A stretch of DNA of 21,536 nt, from assembly GCA_903970295.1 (NCBI GenBank), contig CAJCHQ010000624.1, positions 1 to 21,536 of the forward strand. The letters run 5' to 3'. Shown here one piece after another: positions 7,838 through 14,340 of the stretch. The notes under the pieces were generated by a model, which saw nothing but the letters and a program-made list of their open reading frames with translations, was not told the DNA's origin and did no database searches. The translations under genes and the position numbers were made by a program. Each line of letters opens with the position of its first letter. The stretch's first letter is position 1. The DNA is from Bryobacterales bacterium (GTDB lineage: Bacteria > Cyanobacteriota > Vampirovibrionia > Obscuribacterales > Obscuribacteraceae).

Positions 7838-10648
7838 CTAGGCTTGTGGTTGAGCGTGGGGAGTTGCGGCCGGCTCACGCAGGCTGCGCAAAACGGCTGT
7901 GAAAATGTCGACCAGGAACGGATCCCACTGGTGTCCAGCACCTTCTTTGAGAATCTTGATCGCTTCATCCTGAGGCATCGCCTTGCGGTATGGGCGCTCT
8001 GAAATCAAAGCGTGATAGGAATCGACGACGGCCACGATGCGCGCCGGCAAGGGGATTTCTTCGCCTTTGAGGCCTTTGGGAAAGCCTGTGCCGTCCCAAC
8101 GTTCGTGATGATTTTCCAGAATCTCGCAAATGTCGCGCAGGGCTCGGATCGGGCGCAATAATTGGGCGCCCAGAACCGGATGCTGATTCATGATCTGGCG
8201 TTCTTCTTCGCTGAGAAGACCGGGTTTGTTGAGAACGTCAGAAGGAATCGAAAGTGTGCCGACGTCGTGCAACAAACCGGCCACGCGAATTTGTTCGATC
8301 TGTTGCTGATTCAGTCCCATGACCTTGGCCAACAATTCCGAAAGGCGAGCCGTCTCGAGATGGTGGACTTTGTTGTAGTCAGATTTGGAATAAAGAGCTG
8401 TGGCGAGAGCTTTGACCATTTCCACGACTTCGGGCACCAGCTCTTCTTTTTGTTCGGCTGCTTCGGAGATTTCAGCCGGTACAAATTGGCTCAATTGGGG
8501 CGGCGGAATGATCATGCCCTTCGCTACTTCGGCGTGTTTCGGCACGGCGATATCTTCGAACATCAGATCGCTGGCTGAATGGACTTGATTGCGGCCAAGC
8601 CGTTTGGAGAGATACAACGATTTGTCGGCCAGATCGAGCAAGCTTTGCTGCATCTTCGCATCGTCCGGAAAGGATGAAACACCAAAGCTGGCAGTGACAT
8701 TGATCGTGATGCCTTCGTGCTGCATCACTTCCTGAGAGAGATTTTTGCGAATACGTTCGGCCACGACGATTGCCCCTTCCTGATTGATTTCGGGCAGGAC
8801 CAGGAGAAATTCTTCGCCGCCGTAACGCACTGGAAAGTCAACATCGCGGATTTCACTGCGGACCAATTTGGCCACAGCCTTGAGAACTGTATCACCGGCT
8901 GGGTGACCATAATTGTCGTTGATCGATTTGAAATGATCGACGTCGAGCATGACCACCGAAAGGTTGCGCTGATAACGTTCGGCCAGTCGCAGTTGTTCGG
9001 CCAATTTTTCTTGACCGGTGCGATGGTTGAACAAACCGGTCAAACCATCTGTGGTGGCTTGCCTTTGCACTCTGGCGTAGAGCCGGGCATTGGTGACTCC
9101 AGTAGCCACCTGATCGGCCACCGATTTGAGAAAGGCTTCGTTGTCTTTGTTCCACTGGGCTAATTCATTGATCTTGAAGCCACCGAGAATGCCGAGCAAT
9201 TTATTTTCGTAAGTGATGGGCAGGAAAAATAATGACAATGGCTGATATTCGCGCAGCAACGTGCGAAATGGCTCCAGTCTGCGGTCGTTTTGAAAATCGT
9301 TCGAGAGAATGATCTGCTCGTTTTGAAAGTTACGCTTGTAGATCTCGAACATTTGCAAATCCAGATCGTTGTGTTTGACCGAGTATTCTTGAGGCTTGGC
9401 TGCTTCGGAACGAATTGAATCTTCGGGATCTTCTTCCGAGGGCATGACACAAAAACAACATTCGAGATAGCGCCAACCACCAAGCGAGACAAGCATCTCC
9501 TGGATGTTTTCGCTGATGTTGAAAGAACTTCTGATGATGTTGCTGATCCGGTGCAGAAGTGCTTCCTGGTTTCGGAGAACTTCAGTGTCCAGGCGCGCTT
9601 TTTCCAGGGCAGCGCTGCGCTGCATTTCCAGATTCTTGTCTTTAGACAGATCGTCGTGCGCTTTCTCCAGGCGTTGCGCGTAATCTTCCAACAACTGCAG
9701 TTGCACGGCCAGTTCACGTTCGGTCTTGCGGTGCCTGAGCGATGATTTGACGCGGGCGAGCAGTTCTGAATCGAAACATGACTCGGAAAGACAATCGTCG
9801 GCCCCGACGTTCAGTCCCTCTACCCGGGCCGCCGGGTTAGTGTCGAGGGTGACGAGAATGACCGGTATATCTTTCCACTCCGACTCTTTCAATACTTTGC
9901 AAAAGGCATAGCTGGATGTATCTGTAATTTCAGAATCCAGAAGAATCAGATCGCATTTGTTAGACGGCAAAAGTTCGAGTGTGCGATCGCCGTTGTCGGC
10001 TTCCAGAACCTGATAGTGGGCGCCAAGAATGCGAGTGTATCGTCTGCGAATCGGGCGTTTGGAGTGCACGACCAGAATTGTGTCTTTGTCGAAAGGATCG
10101 ACCGGCTGCTCGTCTTCGCTAGGCAATGAGTCGCTCGCTTGCGGCAATTGGTTGAATAAATGTTCGCCCATCAATTTGAGTGTTTGTAGATCCTTCTCGC
10201 TGATTTCCCGAGAGACATCGAAAGATATTACGCGAATTAAACCCCTGACCTGGGCTAGCGGACCACCGCCGGTTTCGGAAACCGGGATAATGGCATACGG
10301 ATAAGATTCTTGAGTTTCACCATCTTCTGTCGATTTATTTCTGCCACCACCAGTAGTGAAGAGTTTTCCCACCCATGGTCTTTGTGTTTGTTTGACCTTT
10401 TGAGAGACATGGGTATTCGCTGCGGTAACGGGCTGCCTGTGCTCATCGACGAGTAATTGAACGAATTGATGAGCCTCCTGCGCTTCCTCGGCAGCCGAGA
10501 ACGCCGTCACGGTTTTAATTTCATGCCCACGCACAGAGTCGATAAAACCGTAATCGAAGCCCAAGATTTGGCAGATATGGCGCCTGACTGCGTCGACTTC
10601 GGTTTCCGGTCGCTTTTGCTCTTGGCTGACTCTGTCTACACCTGTCAC
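7838..10648 (-). CDS. response-regulator protein with GAF, REC, GGDEF and HD-GYP domains (c-di-GMP synthesis and breakdown)
   Basis: 936 residues, GTG start with AAGGAA about 10 nt upstream. Order: GAF-like N-terminus (about 15-168); receiver (188-305) with likely phospho-acceptor D238 in DLILLD; coiled coil (306-365); second GAF-like domain (366-525); GGDEF (531-690); linker; HD-GYP (738-925). The diguanylate cyclase site RYGGEEF (608-614) is intact, and R601xxD604 aligns with the product-inhibition I-site. In the HD-GYP domain H794-D795, H823, H847-H848 and D876 can be matched to metal ligands, but the usual HDxGK reads HDVGT and GYP reads GFP (855-857). No transmembrane segment, so cytoplasmic. 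It likely senses a phosphorylation input and a small-molecule or redox input and sets c-di-GMP level; which activity dominates cannot be told from sequence. No sensor kinase lies nearby, so its partner is elsewhere. It is divergent from the DNA glycosylase gene. Confidence 0.92.
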   Translation of the reverse strand: MTGVDRVSQEQKRPETEVDAVRRHICQILGFDYGFIDSVRGHEIKTVTAFSAAEEAQEAHQFVQLLVDEHRQPVTAANTHVSQKVKQTQRPWVGKLFTTGGGRNKSTEDGETQESYPYAIIPVSETGGGPLAQVRGLIRVISFDVSREISEKDLQTLKLMGEHLFNQLPQASDSLPSEDEQPVDPFDKDTILVVHSKRPIRRRYTRILGAHYQVLEADNGDRTLELLPSNKCDLILLDSEITDTSSYAFCKVLKESEWKDIPVILVTLDTNPAARVEGLNVGADDCLSESCFDSELLARVKSSLRHRKTERELAVQLQLLEDYAQRLEKAHDDLSKDKNLEMQRSAALEKARLDTEVLRNQEALLHRISNIIRSSFNISENIQEMLVSLGGWRYLECCFCVMPSEEDPEDSIRSEAAKPQEYSVKHNDLDLQMFEIYKRNFQNEQIILSNDFQNDRRLEPFRTLLREYQPLSLFFLPITYENKLLGILGGFKINELAQWNKDNEAFLKSVADQVATGVTNARLYARVQRQATTDGLTGLFNHRTGQEKLAEQLRLAERYQRNLSVVMLDVDHFKSINDNYGHPAGDTVLKAVAKLVRSEIRDVDFPVRYGGEEFLLVLPEINQEGAIVVAERIRKNLSQEVMQHEGITINVTASFGVSSFPDDAKMQQSLLDLADKSLYLSKRLGRNQVHSASDLMFEDIAVPKHAEVAKGMIIPPPQLSQFVPAEISEAAEQKEELVPEVVEMVKALATALYSKSDYNKVHHLETARLSELLAKVMGLNQQQIEQIRVAGLLHDVGTLSIPSDVLNKPGLLSEEERQIMNQHPVLGAQLLRPIRALRDICEILENHHERWDGTGFPKGLKGEEIPLPARIVAVVDSYHALISERPYRKAMPQDEAIKILKEGAGHQWDPFLVDIFTAVLRSLREPAATPHAQPQA

Positions 10649-10710
10649 GACTAGATAGTTCCTTGTTCATGGCAATGGCTGAGCCGGCGCCAGGAATGGG
10701 TCTGATTTTA

Positions 10711-10729
10711 AGACTCTCAACTTGAGTCT
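10711..10729. promoter_or_regulatory. palindromic operator-like site in a divergent promoter region
   Basis: AGACTC and GAGTCT form 6-bp arms around a 7-nt centre, and the centre itself contains the palindrome CTCAA-C-TTGAG (10716-10726). It lies in the 166 bp region between the divergent c-di-GMP gene and the DNA glycosylase gene, where a repressor or activator could act on both. No cognate regulator is encoded nearby, so this is only a structural observation. Confidence 0.3.
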
Positions 10730-10780
10730 AACAGAGACGTCAGCCAAATCTCAACCATGCTCAGTCCTCGCCGTCATTAT

Positions 10781-10800
10781 GCACTGACCGTCGGCAGTGC
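10781..10800 (+). other. hairpin-forming sequence immediately upstream of the DNA glycosylase gene
   Basis: GCACTG (10781-10786) pairs with CAGTGC (10795-10800), and inner CCG/CGG extends the stem with one bulged A, giving about 9 bp. It ends 14 nt before the GTG start and overlaps where a -35 or a leader would be. Role unknown. Confidence 0.4.
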
Positions 10801-10814
10801 TAGACTGAAAATCC

Positions 10815-11390
10815 GTGAGCCAACTTAGGGAAACTTATCCTCGTGATTTCTTCCTGCGCCCCACCCTGGAGGTCGCTAGAGCCTTGCTGGGTACCCATCT
10901 CTGTCGGCGGCTGGAGGATGGTTCGATTCTTAAAGCGGCCATTCTCGAAGTCGAAGCATATACCCAAGGTGACTCTGCCTGTCATGCTTTCAGGGGGTTG
11001 ACCGACCGGGTAAAAGTGATGTTTGGACCGCCCGGATATGCCTATGTCTACTTTATATACGGCGCATATTATTGCCTCAATGTGGTCACCGAGCCAGAAG
11101 GCGTGCCGGCAGCGATTTTGATCAGGGCGATTGATGCTCCCGGCGGCAATGGACCCGGACGTTTGTGTCGTCTCTTCGATATCGATAAAAGACAATATGG
11201 AGCAGATTTGTGCGATGCCACAGGCTCGATCTGGCTCGAGCGTCAAGCCCCGCTGCCTGATACCCTGATTGGCATATCCCCAAGAGTGGGAGTGAGTTCG
11301 GCTGCTGATCTGCCCTGGCGTTTCTTCGTAAAGAACCACAAAGGCGTCTCGGTTTATCGCAAATATGCCAAAAAAAGAGTGCGCAGATGA
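10815..11390 (+). CDS. mpg: 3-methyladenine DNA glycosylase (AAG/MPG family)
   Basis: Monofunctional base-excision-repair glycosylase that removes alkylated and deaminated purines (3-methyladenine, hypoxanthine). The 191 residues match bacterial members. Active-site context is clear: LEVEAY (44-49), with E47 matching human catalytic E125 and Y49 matching Y127; H57 in ACHAFRG matching H136; YVYFIYGAYYCLNVV (77-91), with N89 matching N169; and ILIRAIDAP (101-109), with R104 matching R182. GPGRLCRLFDID (113-124) is also family-typical. The GTG start has no Shine-Dalgarno (preceding bases tgaaaatcc), and an in-frame stop lies only 9 nt upstream, so there is little room for another start; the mRNA may be leaderless or nearly so. 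Its last four bases overlap the ATG of the VanZ-like gene, implying translational coupling. Confidence 0.95.
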   Translation: MSQLRETYPRDFFLRPTLEVARALLGTHLCRRLEDGSILKAAILEVEAYTQGDSACHAFRGLTDRVKVMFGPPGYAYVYFIYGAYYCLNVVTEPEGVPAAILIRAIDAPGGNGPGRLCRLFDIDKRQYGADLCDATGSIWLERQAPLPDTLIGISPRVGVSSAADLPWRFFVKNHKGVSVYRKYAKKRVRR

Positions 11391-11812
11391 ACCAGAAAAA
11401 GCAGACTGAGATTGACAGATTGGTTGCCTGGCTGCTGGTGGTCTTGTGGATGGGGGTGATTTTCGCTTTTTCCAATCAAGCTCATTCGGGCGAAATTACC
11501 GGACACTATTTTGGTTCGTTCAATGTGCTCGTGCGTAAATGCGGCCATCTTTCAGAATATGCAGTGCTTTTATTCTTATTGCGGCGCGCGCTTTTACGCA
11601 CCGCTTGCGGTGGCATATACGATTTTGCCGTGCCATATGCTCTGTGTGTTCTTTACGCGGCAACCGACGAATATCACCAATCGTTCGTGGCCGGTCGCTC
11701 ATCTTCGCCGTCGGACGTGGCTGTAGACTCGGTCGGAGCCTTGATTGGTTTTATTTTGATCAAAGCCTGGGTGAAATTAGACAGGCGGAAAATTGGCATC
11801 GGCAAAGACTAA
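11387..11812 (+). CDS. VanZ family membrane protein
   Basis: 141 residues with about four hydrophobic segments (12-30, 53-70, 80-95, 115-128), so an inner-membrane protein. The VanZ-family pattern is complete: FSNQ (28-31), K51-x-x-H54-x-x-E57-Y, D94-E-x-H-Q98, GR (103-104) and SDVAVDSVGALIG (109-121). VanZ is named after a teicoplanin-resistance protein of enterococci, but most members are uncharacterised and not evidence of resistance; the biochemical role is unknown. The start overlaps the stop of mpg by 4 bp (ATGA). It ends 14 bp from the convergent minus-strand gene, leaving no room for a conventional terminator. Confidence 0.87.
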   Translation: MNQKKQTEIDRLVAWLLVVLWMGVIFAFSNQAHSGEITGHYFGSFNVLVRKCGHLSEYAVLLFLLRRALLRTACGGIYDFAVPYALCVLYAATDEYHQSFVAGRSSSPSDVAVDSVGALIGFILIKAWVKLDRRKIGIGKD

Positions 11813-11826
11813 TCTCTGGCTGAGAA

Positions 11827-12831
11827 TCATTTCTTGCTCGCCGAAAGATCTTGAAGATTGGTCACTTTCAGCTCGTTGTCCGGGCTGTTCACCACTCTCA
11901 TTTTCAAATGCACGGCATTGCTGATTTTGCTGTTGGCGCTAACCAATTCGGCGTAAAGATCAACGTCTTTTTCGTTGGTTGAAATTCTTTCTTGACCGAC
12001 TTTGGTGATCATCAAAGTCTGGCCCTGGGGCAAACTGCTCAACTGCTTGCGACTGATGGGAAAGCTGGTCTCTTGCCAGTATTTGTCCAGAACCTGTGCC
12101 GCCATATGGGACATCGCTTGAATCTGCGAGAGGCGGTAAGAGTCGGGGTTGAAGTCGAGCATTTCGGAGACGAAAGTGCGGCAGAACTTGTCTACAGCCA
12201 AATCATCGAGGGCTGATGGCACAACTGCTTTTGTCTCAGTCACTTTGGCCGGCGACTGAGGTTTGAAAAGGCTGGTCAAAGCCAGTCCGGCTCCGCCCAA
12301 AACTAAGATCGTCGCCCCCAGAGCGATCAGTTTCAGCTCTCGATTGGGCACCAGGCGTTGTTTTTTACGGGCTCGTCGTTTGGTTTCTTTGGCGAAACTG
12401 CTAGCGTCGTTTCGGACAGGAGAAATATCTGCGTCCCGCGGCAATGCGCCATCGTGCAGATCGTAAACAGCCCGCTCGTTCGGGCCGATCTGTCCCAGCC
12501 AGGCTTCGACCGATGAGGGCAAACGTCCAGTCCCTGCCGCTTTGCCGTTTTCGGCAGCGACATGATCGGCAAGAATGATCGATAGTTTTAAAGACTCGTC
12601 GGGCGTCAAGGCGATTGTCGAGGTCGGCGGTGTGCCGACTCGGCGCTTGACCGATAGAGTAACGCGTGTGTCGACCCGACGCACGATCACGAGAAACCCG
12701 GATTGGGTATCGACGACTCGCTCATTGGTTGTAGGCGACTGCGAGAACACATCCGGATGGTCGAATATAGCTCCGGTTTCGTCACCCGAAAATGGTGCCG
12801 AAGGTGAGGCGTAATCGTCTGAATAACTCAA
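11827..12831 (-). CDS. single-span membrane protein of unknown function downstream of sigA
   Basis: 334 residues. An N-terminal half of about 165 residues (cytoplasmic by the positive-inside rule) ends in a very basic patch KRRARKKQR (151-159). A single transmembrane helix follows (about 167-189, LIALGATILVLGGAGLALTS), then an outside domain of about 145 residues with a mixed helix/strand pattern (DKFCRTFVSEML, QAMSHMAAQVLDKYW, then strands TLMITKV, VDLYAELVSA, HLKMRVV). The layout of a basic tail, one span and a small compact outer domain is reminiscent of VirB8/TraE-like proteins, but I see no diagnostic motif and do not assign a family. It starts with TTG, supported by AGGGAGA 6 nt upstream and no alternative nearby. 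It lies 74 bp downstream of sigA behind a strong terminator, so it would be expressed by read-through or from a promoter overlapping that terminator. Confidence 0.75.
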   Translation of the reverse strand: MSYSDDYASPSAPFSGDETGAIFDHPDVFSQSPTTNERVVDTQSGFLVIVRRVDTRVTLSVKRRVGTPPTSTIALTPDESLKLSIILADHVAAENGKAAGTGRLPSSVEAWLGQIGPNERAVYDLHDGALPRDADISPVRNDASSFAKETKRRARKKQRLVPNRELKLIALGATILVLGGAGLALTSLFKPQSPAKVTETKAVVPSALDDLAVDKFCRTFVSEMLDFNPDSYRLSQIQAMSHMAAQVLDKYWQETSFPISRKQLSSLPQGQTLMITKVGQERISTNEKDVDLYAELVSANSKISNAVHLKMRVVNSPDNELKVTNLQDLSASKK

Positions 12832-12837
12832 CAGTCG

Positions 12838-12844
12838 TCTCCCT
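12838..12844 (-). promoter_or_regulatory. ribosome-binding site supporting a TTG start
   Basis: AGGGAGA on the minus strand, 6 nt before the TTG at 12831; it supports that non-ATG start for the membrane protein gene. Confidence 0.65.
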
Positions 12845-12865
12845 GTTCAAGATGAAAAGAAGAAA

Positions 12866-12894
12866 GAGCCCGAGTCTAAGTAAGACTCGGGCTC
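12866..12894 (-). terminator. intrinsic terminator of sigA
   Basis: Perfect 12-bp inverted repeat (GAGCCCGAGTCT, 12866-12877, with AGACTCGGGCTC, 12883-12894) with a 5-nt loop. On the minus strand the hairpin is followed by a pyrimidine/U-rich tail (TTTCTTCTTTTC). It begins about 11 nt after the sigA stop codon. The U-rich side faces minus-strand transcription, which sets its direction. Confidence 0.88.
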
Positions 12895-12905
12895 AGTGTT
12901 TATTC

Positions 12906-13925
12906 TTAGAGATACTCTCTCAGGCGAGAGGACCGACCAGGCTGTCTGAGCTTTCTCAGAGCCTTGAATTCGATTTGTCTGACTCGTTCTCTGGTCACGG
13001 CGAAGAGTTGTCCGACTTCTTCTAATGTTCGTTGACGACCATCGTCCAAACCGAAACGTAAGCGCAATACATCTCTTTCTCTGGGCGTCAATTCATTCAG
13101 CATCTTAGCCAAGTCCTGACGAAGCAGTTCGTGCGTGACCGTGGTTTCCGGACGATCGGTTTCGGCATCTTCGATGAAATCGCCGAGTCGCGAATCTTCT
13201 TCTTTACCGATAGGTGTCTCTAACGAAATCGGTTCCTTGGCTGCTTTGATGATTTCGTGCAACTTGACCAGAGAGACATCCATCGACTTGGCCAATTCTT
13301 GTTCCGTTGGTTTGCGGTTCAATTCTTGGGCCAATTGACGAGTTACTTTTTTGAGCTTGTTGATCGTCTCAACCATGTGGACTGGCACGCGGATTGTGCG
13401 CGACTTGTCAGCCAGGGCTCTGGTGATCGCCTGTCGGATCCACCATGTAGCATAGGTCGAGAACTTGTAACCACGTTCGTGATCGAATTTTTCCGAAGCC
13501 CGGATCAAACCGAGGTTACCTTCTTGAATTAGATCAAGGAAAGAAAGTCCACGTCCAATATATTTCTTGGCGATAGACACGACCAATCTCAAGTTGGCTT
13601 GGACCAATTTGCGCTTGGCGATCATGTCGCCTTGCAGAATCTTTCTGGCCAATTCGATTTCTTCATCGGGCTTCAAAAGTTGAATGCGGCCAATTTCTCT
13701 CAAGTAGAGACGAACCGAATCTTCAGTGGCGATTTCGCGGCTGGATGGCAGCTCGACGGGCTCGTCATCATCATCAAGATCATTTTCTTCGTCATCAATG
13801 ATCGTGAATGCATCTGTCTCATCTATAAGATCGAGATCTTCGAGTTCGTTTCGCTTCGCAATGTTCTCGTCTTCAACGAGAACTCCCATTACGCGTTCGG
13901 TGTCTCCAGACTTTGCTTTTGCCAT
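12906..13925 (-). CDS. rpoD: primary sigma factor of RNA polymerase (SigA/RpoD type)
   Basis: Directs RNA polymerase to housekeeping promoters. The 339 residues show region 1.2 ([18 protein letters not shown], 67-84), region 2 with [16 protein letters not shown] (111-126) and the -10 recognition helix [17 protein letters not shown] (155-171), region 3, and region 4 with [14 protein letters not shown] (280-293) and the -35 recognition helix [19 protein letters not shown] (301-319). Instead of a large region 1.1 there is a short, very acidic leader (E/D-rich, about 28-57), and there is no long non-conserved insert between regions 1.2 and 2, so the protein is compact. [20 protein letters not shown] (233-252) is typical of primary rather than alternative sigma factors and strongly recalls cyanobacterial SigA. 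GAGG lies 5 nt before the ATG. It has a 415 bp non-coding leader and its own terminator. Confidence 0.95.
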   Translation of the reverse strand: MAKAKSGDTERVMGVLVEDENIAKRNELEDLDLIDETDAFTIIDDEENDLDDDDEPVELPSSREIATEDSVRLYLREIGRIQLLKPDEEIELARKILQGDMIAKRKLVQANLRLVVSIAKKYIGRGLSFLDLIQEGNLGLIRASEKFDHERGYKFSTYATWWIRQAITRALADKSRTIRVPVHMVETINKLKKVTRQLAQELNRKPTEQELAKSMDVSLVKLHEIIKAAKEPISLETPIGKEEDSRLGDFIEDAETDRPETTVTHELLRQDLAKMLNELTPRERDVLRLRFGLDDGRQRTLEEVGQLFAVTRERVRQIEFKALRKLRQPGRSSRLREYL

Positions 13926-14340
13926 AGGTGCCTCGTGGGTTTGGTTCTGACGGGCCGTTTTGCGACCATGCGTGAGCGAAGCGCTTGTTGATTAGAATCC
14001 TCTTAGTTCATCCTGGCGTTTATTATTTGGTGTCCCCGAGGCGGACCGTTTTGCAATGGATGAAGGAGTTCTCAGTAGCGTCTCCGCGGCAGTATCATAT
14101 TTGCGGAAGTTGAAAGGGAGAGGAATCTACACACTTCCATAAGGTTTCGCTGAAGCAGCACACACACTTATTGGAAGTACTTTGAATCAATTTGCCGATT
14201 ACCTACGCAAGACGCAGCAACATTGCTTGGCAACGGCTGCGAATAGAGTATAAGTGTGGAATTTCAGCTGTGCGCATCTTGTTAAGGGACTTTAACTGTT
14301 TGTTGCTCGTTAAAAGCGATTTTTAGAAGGCGCATGGTGA
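13926..14340. other. 415 bp non-coding region between uvrB and sigA
   Basis: I see no credible gene on either strand; the longest minus-strand reading frames that I checked are under 25 codons. It should hold the sigA promoter(s). TATACT reads leftwards at 14252-14247 (no matching -35), and TTGGCA (14227-14232), 16 nt, TATAAG (14249-14254) reads rightwards towards the uvrB 3' end; the two boxes overlap. A short inverted repeat GTTAA/TTAAC lies at about 14281-14296. The length would suit a structured leader or a small RNA, but I recognise no known riboswitch or RNA family. Confidence 0.55.
14227..14254 (+). promoter_or_regulatory. promoter-like sequence pointing away from sigA, antisense to uvrB
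   Basis: TTGGCA (14227-14232), 16-nt spacer, TATAAG (14249-14254), close to the sigma-70 consensus. There is no plus-strand gene downstream; a transcript would start near 14261 and run antisense into the uvrB 3' end. It may be fortuitous. Confidence 0.3.

Noticed and set aside
8717..9717. Open frames of 148-185 codons overlapping the c-di-GMP gene
   Set aside because: They overlap the GGDEF and GAF coding region, which is confirmed by motifs; no ribosome-binding site or recognisable domain.
11387..11812. VanZ-like gene as an antibiotic-resistance determinant
   Set aside because: No vanA/H/X or related genes nearby, and VanZ-family proteins are widespread in bacteria without glycopeptide resistance.
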